Positions 10,770 through 22,424 of a stretch of DNA of 64,000 nt are shown piece after piece (the stretch's first letter is position 1; every line of letters begins with the position of its first letter). This DNA is from Telopea speciosissima (taxonomy: Eukaryota; Streptophyta; Magnoliopsida; Proteales; Proteaceae), in the NCBI RefSeq assembly GCF_018873765.1, contig NC_057926.1, forward strand, positions 46,801,043 to 46,865,042, read 5' to 3'. The translations under genes and the position numbers were made by a program. Below the pieces are notes generated by a model that was not told the DNA's origin, made no database searches, and worked only from the letters and a program-made list of their open reading frames with translations.

Positions 10770-11642
10770 CTACCTGATGGTGACAAATTTGTTGGTACCA
10801 TGTTTTGCCCAGTGAGTCCTCAAATCAATAGGATTAGACAGGTTATAGCCTTCAGCAGCAAGTTTCTCCAATACCTTCTTAAAAGCTCCCTGGCTCATTT
10901 TCCGTCCCGCTATCCTCGCACCACGCCTTTTGGTACTCATTGGTAAGGGATACATAGATATGCTAGTAGTACAGCAAGCTGATTGCCACCCACCACATCC
11001 CCATCGATAACACTGTTGAGGAGTTCCAGTGCATGAACAAATTGGTATCGGAATACCTGAAATATCCATATCAACCCCATTTATGACAACTCCAGTGTTC
11101 ACAAATCCAGTGTTCTTCTTCCCAGACTTTGCTCTTGGAACAGAAGAATTACTCTCATCCTTGGGCACACCAGGGGCCCGTTTACTCTTCTTTGGTTTTG
11201 GAGACTTTGGGGTGTTTGCGGTGCGGCCACCTTGCCTTTTCTTCAAAGGTGCCTCCTTTTTACCAACCTCCTCTTCCATATGAATCAACCTATCATCCTT
11301 TGATGCATCAGGTTGCTGAAGCATTTGCAGGGGATGAGCTCCAGATGCTTCTGATAGAACAGCAAAATTGGGATTACCTGGTAACACATGCAGAAACTTA
11401 TCTCTCTGGTTCATCCAACCATCTCTCACAAAATCCATGGGAACTGGTGCTTCTGAAACCCCACAGTCTCTATGATGAAAAGTTCCATTGGCACTAACCA
11501 TGACGGCGGATTCACGTCCTGTGAGAAGAGATTTAGTGTCTCGCTCTGCCACGGTCGACATGAGCTGTAGACCGAGATGCCCTTTAAGGGAGGATTCATA
11601 ATAACCCCAATTACGGATGTTCAATCCGCTATCGTCATCCAT
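10770..11642 (-). CDS. BPC: BASIC PENTACYSTEINE GAGA-binding transcription factor (class I)
   Basis: This is a nuclear DNA-binding protein of the plant-specific BBR/BPC family, which binds GA-rich repeats and recruits chromatin regulators. The single coding exon gives 290 residues, close to Arabidopsis BPC1-3. The N-terminus MDDDSGLNIRNWGYYE is typical of class I. Residues ~130-170 are a Lys/Arg/Pro-rich basic stretch (KKRQGGRTANTPKSPKPKK) serving as a likely nuclear signal. Residues ~201-290 form the C-terminal DNA-binding domain, with the cysteine cluster ICSCTGTPQQC ... WGCGGWQSACC, then GARIAGRKMSQGAFKK and the terminal WAKHGTNKFVTIR. There are six cysteines in the cluster because WGCGG carries an extra one. 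The frame is intact with no odd residues. The BPC assignment is firm; the exact paralogue is not. Confidence 0.95.
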   Translation of the reverse strand: MDDDSGLNIRNWGYYESSLKGHLGLQLMSTVAERDTKSLLTGRESAVMVSANGTFHHRDCGVSEAPVPMDFVRDGWMNQRDKFLHVLPGNPNFAVLSEASGAHPLQMLQQPDASKDDRLIHMEEEVGKKEAPLKKRQGGRTANTPKSPKPKKSKRAPGVPKDESNSSVPRAKSGKKNTGFVNTGVVINGVDMDISGIPIPICSCTGTPQQCYRWGCGGWQSACCTTSISMYPLPMSTKRRGARIAGRKMSQGAFKKVLEKLAAEGYNLSNPIDLRTHWAKHGTNKFVTIR

Positions 11643-11733
11643 TATATCTATAAAGGAAGAATAATCACTGATAAAATGTAATCTTTGTTTTCTTCCCGTT
11701 CAACCCATCTACCACATTGCCTGCTAGCAAAGC

Positions 11734-12234
11734 CTGCAAAACCCACAAACGATTCGAAACCAGAAGAAACAGAAATAAATTCCAACAAGATAACAAAAAG
11801 GAAAAGAACAAAGAACAAAGAAATCAAAATCGGAACATCAGAGAATAACCAAAGCATCTGAAGAAATTGATAGCTTGAACAAGGATCCAACAATCAAACA
11901 CCAATAAACGAAAAAAAACAGACCTAATCCTTAATAAACTCATCGTTTAGAAGGTCAAAACACCACCTTCAATGCCTAGCAAGGTCATAAACAAATACCT
12001 CGTGAATAGCATTCCGTTTATCACCAAAAAAAAAAAGAAAAGAAACCATCTTTTAGGGTTTTAAACTTCGATCTGTCCAAAAAAAGGACCCAAATAGAGA
12101 TTACAGATTTAGAATCAGAGTTCTAATGCTTCAAAAGAGAAATCGAAATGCAAATAAAATATTACAGATTTCGGACACAGAGACAAAGAATCCAGAAAGG
12201 AACTCAGAGAGAGAGAGAGAGAGAGAAGACTTAC
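11734..12234 (-). other. probable 5'UTR intron of the BPC gene
   Basis: On the minus strand a strong donor (CTGCAA|GTAAGT at 12235/12234) is paired with an acceptor at TTTTGCAG (ending 11734), about 90 bp upstream of the ATG. An alternative acceptor, GCTAGCAG, ends at 11721. BPC genes commonly carry 5'UTR introns. No transcript evidence is available here. Confidence 0.55.
12206..12228. promoter_or_regulatory. (GA)n tract at the start of the BPC intron
   Basis: About 11 uninterrupted GA units lie just inside the presumed first intron. BPC proteins bind this class of repeat, so it could be an autoregulatory site. That role is inferred. Confidence 0.45.
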
Positions 12235-12348
12235 TTGCAGGTTGAAAAATAGCTCTCTAGGGTTCTTCCTCTTTTGTGATGGGGAGAGAGAAATAGAAAA
12301 AAAGGAGACGAAATAGGCAAAAATCAACGAATATACTACGTTTTAGCA

Positions 12349-12385
12349 CAACATATATAAATATCATGCTTATATATATATATAT
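12349..12385 (-). promoter_or_regulatory. AT-rich TATA region of the BPC gene
   Basis: Minus-strand TATTTATATATGTTG at about 12362-12348 lies ~115 bp upstream of the putative splice donor. A longer (TA)n stretch lies behind it. This is a plausible TATA region, by position only. Confidence 0.35.
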
Positions 12386-12718
12386 TTCTTGTTTCATTAA
12401 AAGAGATGAAATCTATTTACTATATCTTTGTTGGGAAGTAGCTGTAGTTCTGGGAGCGTAGCGTCCGCTAGCGCTCCGTAAGCCTCTCTCTCCTCCCACA
12501 TAGAGGGGCAAATATGTCATTTCATTGTGTGAAAAATCAAATCTTCTTTGAATAAAAAATTTTAATAGGAGAGAGAAAGTGGAGTCACGGGTGAGATGTA
12601 ATGTGTTGTGTGTACAGAATCTACACATTAATGTCATGGTAATCTTTTTTTCTTTGTTTTTTTATTTTTTATCACAAATTTACAGAATTGTAACACTTCA
12701 CCTATATAAGATTGCACG

Positions 12719-12845
12719 AAAATCCTCTCCAGCGTGCCAGTGCGTCCAACATGCATCGGATGGCTAGAGCTATCCTTGGGGCATGTGTTGGATAGCTTAA
12801 GCCGTCCAATGCACATTGGACGCATTGGCGCGCTGGATAGGATTC
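12719..12845. mobile_element. foldback MITE
   Basis: The arms AATCCTCTCCAGCGTGCCAG and, inverted, GAATCCTATCCAGCGCGCCA flank an inner palindrome of TGCGTCCAA / TTGGACGCA. The whole 127 bp folds on itself. A weaker foldback-like stretch follows at 12862-13037. Confidence 0.65.
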
Positions 12846-13045
12846 AAACTCTATAAATTATGGGGAAATATTCTATATATAAGAGCGTGGCTCCAACATA
12901 TGCACGGGGTCAATGGGAGAGCACGTGAGGGCATCAAATGGGACATCATTTGCACATTTCATGGGGGGCGGCATGGTCATTTCACCCCATGTGTTTGTGT
13001 GCAGAGCATACACTCCTGGATAGAGTTCATTTTCCCATGAAATAT

Positions 13046-13830
13046 ATGGATCAGCTCATCAATTTTTGCCATACGAAATCTGATGCAACGATTAAAACTC
13101 TTAGATACCTAGGAAACAAGTTTGATTGGCTAAATGTCAAATTTCATAATTAAATTTAACCATTAACGCTGCAAGGGCATATCCTACCACGTATACCCCT
13201 TGGTAGGTTTATAGTTTTCAATACTTTATTTTATCACATGGCCAATTCAATTTGGGCTAAAATTTATTAAATGAGTAAGGGACTTTGATTGTTACCCCCC
13301 CCCCAAAAAAAACCAGTAAGGGACCTTGATTTTTACCTATTAATAAAATTTTAGTCTCATCCAATTTGCCACAAGACAATTTAGATGTTTGTTTTTCTAC
13401 TAAAAAAAATAAAAACTTGGATGTTTGTTCATAGTTCAATATGTATGTACCATCCAAAAAAGTTGCTTGCATTTTTTTAAGGTCAGAAATTGATATATGC
13501 TCGATCACGTAGCCCTGCACCAGCACAGGCCCAATGATAGCACGTATAGGGGGTATCAACATGTGTGAGATTTTTTTATTTCACAAGGGTAGGCTAGTAA
13601 TTTTACATGCTCTTATGTCAAGGTCCAAGAGCCACACAACCAAGCAACGTTCTTTTTGAAAGGGTTATTTGAGCCTAAGTTGTTTCCTAAGCCATCACAT
13701 AGGGTAATCTATTATTTATTTTTCAAAATATGAAAATAAAAAATACTTCTATAAAATGGCTTAAAAGAGAGATTTTTTCTTCTTTTTTTTTTATAAAAAA
13801 AATATATATTTTTCTTAGTTTTATTATATG
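13046..13830. other. intergenic; no gene seen
   Basis: AT-rich sequence with a short C run (13296-13304). Open frames in this stretch cross repeats and have no gene-like composition. Confidence 0.4.
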
Positions 13831-13832
13831 GG

Positions 13833-13967
13833 GCACTGTTCTCTATGCCGCAACGCAAACTGCGCCCAGGCACATGGAGGTTGGCGCAATGACCACCCTA
13901 CCTCCCCTGAGTGATAGGCCCATGTGCCTGGGTGCAACCTGCGTTACGGCACAGAAAACATTCTCCC
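13833..13967. mobile_element. foldback MITE with ~40-bp arms
   Basis: The left arm CACTGTTCTCTATGCCGCAA ... CCCAGGCACATGG pairs with the right arm CCATGTGCCTGGG ... GGCACAGAAAACATT. The central spacer is short and there is no ORF. Confidence 0.75.
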
Positions 13968-16900
13968 TAATTATATATAATAACATTTGTTACCCTCGTT
14001 GGCATAAATGCCAGGGTGCCACTAAGGCTTATGTATCTTTGCCAAAACACACACTCCCCTCGTTCTTATCCTCTTCATTCATTGAACTTGATGGCACCAA
14101 CTGTTGCTTTTGTTTTATTCTATTAAGTCTTAAGCCCCAGGAAGTCGAACCAATTGCACCCCTATCTCAGCCATAGAGCAACAATGTGGTCCAAATGTAC
14201 ATTGATTCAGGTTTTTTGGTTGGTAAACTTGATTCAGGTTCAGTCAAGCCATATATGTTGAGTGTTGAGTATCAAAAATAAAGGGAAAAAAATCATATAT
14301 GACTAAATTTAGATCTTCTTAATATTATCACCATCAAAGACAATTAAGAGATTATAATCATGATTTACTTCTTATTTTGAAATAGTAATATTTGTAATTT
14401 AATTGTTAAATATCCTTGCAAGAGAACCTATTGGGGCTAGAATTGATGAGTAACTATTTTATATGTCAATGAAATATTATTGAGCAATAAATGTTAACAT
14501 CCAAATTTATTCTTACACTACTTAAGCACAATTAAGATTATAGAAGAGATTAAGAATGTTTAGATAGCCAAATGATTTTCTAAAACTTTTCTTGCTATGT
14601 GTAATAGAATGCAGACAAATAAAGGATGAAATTTTGTTAAAATGATAAAGCAAAAGGTTTTGTATGTTGCCAACCATCAACCTCTCTCAGACCCTGTGAA
14701 AATGTGGGAGCCTTGTGTACTGGTACGGCCCTTTCTATTAGTTACAATAATATTTTCTTCTAAATTATATCAATTTGGATTTCCTTTTTTTTCCTTCAGC
14801 ATTTTCATCTTATTAACGACAATTCGTAATTGTAGGAGTATTTACACTTTTAGATTAAGAGCAATACATCTTTAAAAAAAAATAAAACTTATTTCCCAAA
14901 AATGTTTGTAATACGCTTTTCAAATTCAAATAAATCCCCCCTTCTTGCAAACATCATACAAACTACCATTGTCGCCAAAACACTTCAACAGAGAGACAAT
15001 CCCCTTTTATTTAATGGGAAAAGGTTCTTTGAGCTGCACAAGCAAGGTACATTAGCACATCTGTATCTATCTCTCTCCTTCTCATATGAAATGACCTCAC
15101 TGGCCTCCTATGTACAATGTCGTATTGTCGCACCTCATTGGTGTGCTCTTCTATGTTGTTTGCTCAGAGAACCCTCTCCTTTATTATATATAGCATAGGA
15201 ACTCCACCCTTAACAAACCACCTCAAGAAGAGTTATGGGGAGAGAGTATCATGCAGGAGGAGGGGGAGGACTGATCTACTTACGTCTTGTGCATTACCTC
15301 TGGTTTGACTTTCTAATCCCCCAAGTCCTAGTCCATATCTAGAACTTCCATGAATGCAACACATACTTGAGACAAATGAGGGGTAGTTTTAAGTTGGTGG
15401 GGATGATGCAAATTAATAAAAAACAAAATAAGCAAAACCAAAACCCTAATGTGCACGAGGGAGGCTCTGATATGTTGGGGATGATGCAAATCAAAACTTT
15501 CATTCAACGTTTGTTCTTATATGCTTTAGAACAGTCAATCAAACAAAAGAAGGATATTAAGGATACCCTTTTTCACCACAAGTGAAATACCTCGAAAGGA
15601 ATACAACACTAATGCGACAAGTATGTAATTATACCTAATTTCTGTAATTGTCAACAAAGCAACTGGTGGGATCTTAATGAGTGATCCTACCGAGGACCGA
15701 GGTGACCATATGTGAGTCTAACTCAATCTTAGTAAATAGGATTTTTACTTATGAGTCTAATTCTATCTAATTAAACAATACTATTACTTATAAGTACATC
15801 CTAGGATGGATATAACTAATAAACCTCCAAAGAGATAGAATCAAATACATTTTAGTCATTCCACGTGGCAAAATTGCATAACGGCCCTACGAGCATGGAA
15901 TAAATTACTGTCGCCACCCTAATCCATCACCACAACTTGCTCAAAGAATCTCGAGCATTGATTGGACATAAAAACTTTTATCAATTTCTTTTAAAAATTA
16001 ATTATTTATAGATAATACATTATTTTAAATGTTTTTATAAAGTATTTACAAAATTGTCATCGAGCTCGGAATTTCGTCCAATCATAATCAGATATCTCTC
16101 TAAGATATTCACTCTTTTCAAGAAGTGGATTGACAAACTTTGTGAATCTAGCACACTTATATATAGCTAGAGGAGGCATCGACCATTAATAGACCAAAAA
16201 CAATAAAGTTTGAGTGCAACGGTAAAGATCTCTTAGGTTTGGGAACCAAAATAAACTATTAAAAAGATTTTTGTTTTTGAAACAACATGCAATAATCTAA
16301 ACAAGATTGCCTGTGTACAGAGACAAGAGAGGCGAGAAACAGAGATAGAGATGAGAGGCGAGAAATAGAGTGAGTGAGAGAGAAATGAAAGGAAGAGAGA
16401 TTATCTACCGTTCAACAATGGAGCTTCCTTCAGATCCGGTGAAGCTTCTACCAGAGAGCGAGAGAGGAGAGTCGAGATGCTGCCCTGTTAATTTTTGTCA
16501 ATTCGTCTTTATGAGGTGATGAGGAAGTCGGGTAACAGTTTTTGGTTTTGGCCAACAAATGTAAAAACAACAAATAGTTGTTATGTCAAAAACGTTATTT
16601 TAGGCATAAATTGTTATAAATTTTGATTTTTATTATAAAAAACACTTGAAACAAAATGGATTTATCAAATGGATTTTCTGTTTCATTTGTGTGCTGGAAA
16701 CATTACTGGCAAAGAAACAGTAGAGACAAAACGTTGTCAAACAGTCCCTTAGTTTGATACACATATAATATGAATACTCACCATTATATTTGTATTTTGG
16801 AATTACATTCCTAAAATATATAATGAGACAACCATATAAACAAAATTTATAATTTTGTTCATAGTTGTGATCAATTTAAGGTCTAGCCTTAGGATAAACA

Positions 16901-16980
16901 ATCAGCCAAAATATAACTATGCAAATTAATAAATTGAATAAACTCTTTACATTTGGGTTTAATGGACACATAAATCCAAC
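13968..16980. other. intergenic; SINE remnant and possible LTR debris
   Basis: No gene is seen. A partial tRNA-derived SINE tail lies at about 14690-14735 (GTGGGAGCCTTGTGTACTGG). 16310-16480 is a purine-rich leader-like stretch followed by a 30-codon frame starting at 16430 (MELPSDPVKLLPESERGES), too short to call. The stretch to 16980 probably includes the 3' LTR of the adjoining copia remnant: on the minus strand a purine tract (AAGTGAGAGTTTGT) precedes TGGATTTATGTGTCC. Confidence 0.35.
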
Positions 16981-16984
16981 AAAC

Positions 16985-17687
16985 TCTCACTTGTTTATCA
17001 AAGCCACTGGCTTACAAGCTTTACACTCATGTTCTCAACACATTTATCAAATATATTTTGTGTCGGTCCCTTAGTCAAGGGAGTTGAGAAATTATTTGTA
17101 GAGTTAATCTTGGTAATAGATATATCATCATGTTGTATTATTTCCCTGATGAAATGATACTTTCACTTCTTGTGCTGACTATTTTGATGAGTTTTGGGTT
17201 TCTTGGCATGTGCTACGCCTCCCTATTATCACAATATAATCGTATGGGGTTCATGACGAGCATAGGTATTACCTCCAGTTCGGTTAGAATTTTCTTAACC
17301 AAACCTCTTCGTTGGCAGCTTCACTAGCTACCAGGTACAATGCCTTAGTTGTGGAGTCAATTATTGACTTCTGCTTAATACTTTTTCATATGAAGGCACC
17401 TCCTCATAGACTGAACCCTATACCTGAAGTGGCATTTCTTTCATTCTTCTCAGTCTAGAAATCAGAATCAGTATATCCAATAATTGACAGATTATTTATA
17501 CTATAAACTAGGAAGTAATCATTGGTTCTTCTCAAATATTTGACGATGTATTAGACAATAGTCCAATGCTTTTGCCCTAAATTAGACTGAAACCTGCTCA
17601 CTATTCCAACATCAACAGATATATCTAGTCTAGTGCACAACATGACATGCATGAGAGTTCCTACTGACTTAGAAAGATCTACGTCAT
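16985..17687 (-). mobile_element. Ty1-copia remnant, RNase H part
   Basis: Minus-strand translation gives copia pol C-terminal phrases: SVGTLMHVMLCTRLDICVDV, then a degenerate WTIV-YIVKYLRRTNDYFLVY, SIIGYTDSDF, and QKSIIDSTTKALYLVASEA. Several in-frame stops show it is dead. It ends where the 2-kb TIR element begins. Confidence 0.75.
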
Positions 17688-19678
17688 GTCAAATGCCCCC
17701 TTGAAAATGCCCATTTGTCCAAATGCCCCCTTGAAACTTTTCTAATCCTAAACTCCCCCTATTTTCAATATATTGTAGCATTTTGGTACTGTCTATTAAT
17801 TTGGGACATTATGTTCAAACGGTTGGACTTTTTTGACCATTATGCCCTTGATATGGTATAATGACCAAATTACCCTCATTTACACTCAACTTTGCAACTC
17901 ATCTTCCAAACCCTAACGGTAAAGTTCACAGCCTTTTAATGGCGTTGAAGTTTGGGGATTCTGAGCCCTCCCAGCGTTTCGGGAGTTATCGGCGAAGTTC
18001 ACGGTGACCTCAGCCTTCAGATACAACTTTCATCACTGGGATTCTGAGCTCTCCCGGTGAAGAAGTCTGAAACAAAACTCTTGCAAAGTTTATTATATCA
18101 AGAAGAAAACAACAAGAGAGCCGCTCTATAAGCCAAGGAAACAAATTTATAACATGACCAAACGAGCAATTGAGGATTCCTTCGAAGAAGAACAGGAAAA
18201 AACATATAAAATAACTCGAAAAACAATGAGATTGTTGACGGAAATTTACAAAATCCCCTAATTTTATCTCATACAAATTTATAGATGATCGACCCATAAT
18301 AATAAGCTTTGATTGAGTTAAGTCAAGATACTATAGCTAGAAATCCATGAACCTAAGTCAGAGAATAGAGATCTTTGAAACATTCTCTGCTTGATTCCAA
18401 CAAGACGACGATGCCATCGCCGGTGACGACGCAGAGGAAGACGCATCCACCGCAACTTCGTTCAACTTCTTGCGGCAAAGGAAAAAATTCCTGGGCCCAG
18501 TTCTTTTAGCTTCTCCACCCGATTTAGACCTATTCCAATCAATATTATTGTATCAGAATTCCTAATTCACCTACCCAAATCCCAATAGAAGAAAAATAAA
18601 GAAAAAGAAAGAAAGAAAGAGAGAGATCTGATTTCAGATTTACTTTCTAAGCTAAACTGAGAATAATGGAGGTCGAAATCCGTAGGGTCCGTCGTGGGCA
18701 GCAAAGGCCTTCTCCCCCCTCTCTGATTCCCGCTTCTCTGTATCCCTTTGTGTCATCATCTCTGTCTTTCAAAGGTTTGGTTTTTTGGATTTGTTTTTTT
18801 TTTTTTGGATTTTGAAAGAGAAAGAAAAAGCAAACTTGGAAGAGGTTTTTTTGGAAGCTGGGTGGTTCAGAATAGAGATTCAATTTTTTTTCATTTGTTT
18901 TTTGAATTTTTTTTTTTGCAAAGCTTTTGTTAGGTTTTTCATCTTTTAATTGAAATCAAGGAACGAAATCAGATTCAAGAGAAAATATTGGCCTGTGGTT
19001 ACAAGTTCTTCTTCTTCTTCTTGACATTATAATCATCACCATCTCCAAACACATCATCATCCTCTTTCTCTGAATCCATATACCTATAATCCCCATCTTC
19101 ATACACATCCTCTGAATCCATATCAGACCCAGAACCCTAGAACAGAGGAGGTTGTTCAAATAGGGGTTAATCACCTCAACCCTATGCAGGTTCAGTAGAT
19201 TCAAGCCCAGATCCAGCTCCAACAGCAAGTTCGACGGTGACAATGTGGTCCGTAGGATAATTCATTAGAAGGCAATGTGGATTTTTTGGGAACGAAAGAT
19301 TGTAAGGTGGGGAGCGCACCATGCCATCATTGACAGAGAGCGATGAGTCTGCAACTACAGTCTTCGCCTGAATCTGATTTCAAGTTCTCTGATTTCAACG
19401 AGCCTCCATGGGATGAATCGGAGTACTTCAAAGTGCATAAGTAGGGATTGTTTGGATTTGGAAGATGAGTTGCAGGGTTGAGAGTTATTGAGGGCAATTT
19501 GGTCATTCTACCATCAAGGGCATAATGATCAAAAAAGTCCAACCGTTTGAACATAACGTCCCAAATTAACAGACAGGACTAAAATGCTACAATATATTGA
19601 ATATAGAAGGGAGTTTAGGATTAGAAAAGTTTCAAGGGGGCATTTGGACAAATAGACATTTTCAGGGGGGCATTTGAC
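17688..19678. mobile_element. 2-kb element with long TIRs (Pack-MULE-like)
   Basis: The ends are near-perfect inverted repeats of about 190 bp, 17688-17878 and 19489-19678, extending with lower identity to ~230 bp. Shared phrases, read inward, include GTCAAATGCCCCC, CCAAATGCCCCCTTGAAACT, CAATATATTGTAGCATTTT and ATGTTCAAACGGTTGGACTT. No transposase is seen. The ~1.5-kb interior is richer in G+C, with gene-like patches around 18390-18540 and 18640-19260. One minus-strand patch at 19120-18995 encodes an acidic run (MDSEDVYEDGDYRYMDSE) followed by lysines. Long TIRs around gene-like DNA suggest a Pack-MULE, but I find no clear 9-bp target duplication. The left terminus may be trimmed. Confidence 0.7.
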
Positions 19679-20120
19679 AAAAACCCTAAATATAACCATA
19701 ATTTTGTCTACATAGTTGAATTGAGACGGTCCCAACATCTTGGTTTTGTGATCTCTCACAAACTTAAAGTCTAGGATGTAATTGCCCCTCCTAAATCATC
19801 GAGAAGTTAATAGACAATCACACCTTTATAGATGATAGCAATCCACGTCATTCACATTAATAAAAGTCATCAACAAAAAGGATTAGGAAGCATATTGCCT
19901 TCCCATTTTGCAAATGCGCACATAGTGTGTTGAAAATCAAAAGTTCTGACTATTTGATCAAAATGGATGTTCCAACTCATAGTAGTTTGCTTGAGACCAT
20001 AGATAATCTTAACAACTTACATACTTTAAAAGTCTATTTTAAGTCGGAGCTCAACTTTGACATGGTTACCAAGGAAATGGCAAGATCAGTAAGACTTTGA
20101 ATGAAGGGTTGTAACTAGCG
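19679..20120 (-). mobile_element. Ty1-copia remnant, reverse transcriptase part
   Basis: The minus strand encodes degenerate copia RT phrases: KIIYGLKQTTMSWNIHFDQI, VRTFDFQHTMCAF, and later DFKFVRDHKTKMLGPSQFNY. Stops and frameshifts are present. It is the upstream half (in pol order) of the remnant whose RNase H part lies at 16985-17687. The 2-kb TIR element separates them. Confidence 0.7.
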
Positions 20121-20508
20121 CATTACAATTTGAGAATTGGATCACAATGTGTTACAATTGTATCTCGCTCCTCCCCCCACGCACCCACCCCCCTAAAAAA
20201 AAAAGCCCAAGATTATAAGGTAAAATCTAATCATTAATATTGTTGGTTATATCTAGATTTTGTCACCATTTGCCATAGAACCCACATACATGGATCTTAG
20301 TGGATCCATGTGATAGAAGATCTTACACCCATTTCACAAAAATTTAAACATAGAATAAGTAGAAAAAATGTGATAAAACACTATATTTAAATTTACATAA
20401 AATAACAACAATGTCATTTTACTTTAATGAATCTAGTGGCATCCATGTAATTGCATGGATAAAAATCCTTTTCAATGCTTAATCTTGCGGTGCCTTTCTA
20501 GTTTGAGT

Positions 20509-20620
20509 CTGTGAGCTCGACACGTGGAAGATGCTTCATCCAACAGTGTGAGCTCAAACAGAAAGAAAAAATAATAATAATAACAGCTCGCACCGTTGGA
20601 TGAAGCATACACTTTGAACT
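20509..20620. mobile_element. small foldback MITE / hairpin
   Basis: The arms GATGCTTCATCCAACAGTGT and, inverted, GCACCGTTGGATGAAGCAT pair over about 25 bp around a loop holding (AAT)n. It could be a MITE or a hairpin-RNA precursor. MITE is more likely. Confidence 0.6.
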
Positions 20621-20989
20621 AACTTTTGAGTTACTTTCCCTATTTGTTTGGGGCTGAAACTTCACCATCAATGAGTTGAGTTTGGGGTCCTCCCTATAAC
20701 AAGGATCCAGCCATGTTGTCAAATGGGTAGTGGTAACATTATATTTTTGCCTATATCCTGTGTATATCCATTTAGCAGAGGCTCTGGACTTCTGTGACCA
20801 ATGGACCTATGATGATTACAGTGGGTCCAAAGCCTACTACTAGTTGAAGGACCAGAAATTTGTAAACCCACTGGATCTACTGAGCTATTAGAGAGTAGCC
20901 CAAGCCAATGGGCTTCTGGGCTGAGTTTATTCTTGGTTCTCTCAGGCCCAAAAATATGGGCTACAAATCAAGGGCTGTTACCATGGTTT

Positions 20990-21200
20990 TGGCCTCATTG
21001 GGGGTGTACTATGCTCATCCAAGTCCGACGAATCATAACCAAAGTTAAAAGGAATCGGATCGGAATCGGCCCCAAGACCTTATTGTATACTATGTTCATC
21101 CAAGTCCGATTCCCGAATCATGCAAGGAAAATCATCATCAAGGTTAAGGGAATTGGAATCAGGGTTGGAATTGGCCTGGCCTTGGCCGATTCCAATCCCA
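20990..21200. repeat. degenerate direct repeat
   Basis: CTATGYTCATCCAAGTCCGA occurs twice, about 80 bp apart, each followed by CGAATCAT, AAGGTTAA-like and GGAATYGGA phrases. This is a local duplication with no ORF. Confidence 0.5.
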
Positions 21201-21354
21201 TTCTGATTTGAATCGGGAATATTTGCAGACTCTCTCTCTCTCCTCACCATTCCCCTTTTGCCATCACCGCCGCTCTGCAACTCAACGACAGCCCAGGCAT
21301 TGCATCTTTGCAAAACCAGTGCCCCATCGTTGGAAGCCCAACAGGAAGTCCAGG

Positions 21355-21525
21355 CACTAGGGACCTTTATTTGCTCCATTTCCTGGGCAGGTCCATTTCC
21401 CCAAGTTCCTCTAATAGATGGACGGTAATGACCACCCTACCCCGAACACACTGTCTAGGTGGGGTCCACCCCCCTCTATTAGAGGAACTTGGGAAAATGG
21501 AGCAGATAAAAATACAAGCACTAGA
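21355..21525. mobile_element. foldback MITE
   Basis: Arms carrying TTTGCTCCATTT and CCCCAAGTTCCTCTAATAGA on the left mirror TCTATTAGAGGAACTTGGG and AAATGGAGCAGATAAA on the right. The left arm has a ~15-bp internal duplication. Confidence 0.7.
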
Positions 21526-21674
21526 CCAGATCCATCTCGATTGTCGTAAAATCCCATGAATGCTGTGTTGGGGTAAAATGCCTATATTCCGTCACTTGCA
21601 TAAGTGGGCTTATTCCAAATGGTCGTTAAGAGGTTTTGGGGCTATATGGGTATTTCGATAAATTACCTATGGGA

Positions 21675-21828
21675 AAAAGATTTGTACTTTGTGGTGTTTC
21701 CTACGCCCTCTCACAGGGCACTGTGAGATGATGCCTCTGCTCCCTGGGTAGATACCCAGGCGTGTCCACCCATTGACCCAGACGCTTGTGTAGAGACCGT
21801 GCGATTAAGTGGAGATATCTTACCCATT
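21675..21828. mobile_element. MITE family B, copy 1
   Basis: This is a relative of 36335-36475. It shares GTGGTGTTTCCTACGCCCTC, TCACAGGGCACTGTGAGATG and TGGGTAGATACCCAGG. Its terminal arms have diverged. Confidence 0.6.
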
Positions 21829-22204
21829 ACCTATATAGGGTTTCACTATAATTTTGTAGTGAGGGTTCTTTCTGTGTAATCAATCTGAGAGGTGTGAGGC
21901 CAAGTGATTATAACCTGATTTTCCATTGTCAGTGAAGTAGATCTCATCTCACTATTGATGTAGACAATTTTATCAAACCACGTAAATCCTTGTGGGCATT
22001 GCATTTGCATCCACAAAAAGCTAAGTTGATTAAAAAACAAAAGGGTCAAACACATTGATTTCTTTCTCCAAACCCCACCTAAGAAGAGAGTAGTAAATAT
22101 TCTTCAGAGATGGTAGAACCAAACCCCACTTCTCTTCATGACCTATGCTGGAGAGGATAGCATTTCCCACCGTGGTGATTTTGGTCAGAAGGAAGTAGGT
22201 TAGG

Positions 22205-22362
22205 ACTCTGGATCCTCTTCACACATGGGGTACCACCCCACATGGTGAGAACCAATCAAACATACTCTCTATATCTCTGGCCCTCTGATCCTTGTGTCGA
22301 ATGGGGTGGAGATACTATTTGGTCGATTCTCACCATGTGGGGTGCTACCCCACATGGTTAGG
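22205..22362. mobile_element. foldback MITE
   Basis: GGGTACCACCCCACATGGTG and GAGAACC on the left pair with the inverted ATTCTCACCATGTGGGGTGC on the right. Arms are about 40 bp and the spacer about 70 bp. Confidence 0.7.
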
Positions 22363-22424
22363 AGTTGCAGAGAAGGCGGTACGAGGACTTAAACTTGGGA
22401 GGACCCATCCCTGCAATTCCTGCC

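Noticed and set aside
11029..11497. Plus-strand frames of 84 and 122 codons
   Set aside because: They are antisense shadows of the BPC coding region.
13730..14176. 148-codon plus-strand open frame
   Set aside because: It runs straight through the foldback MITE at 13833-13967 and has no family-like composition.
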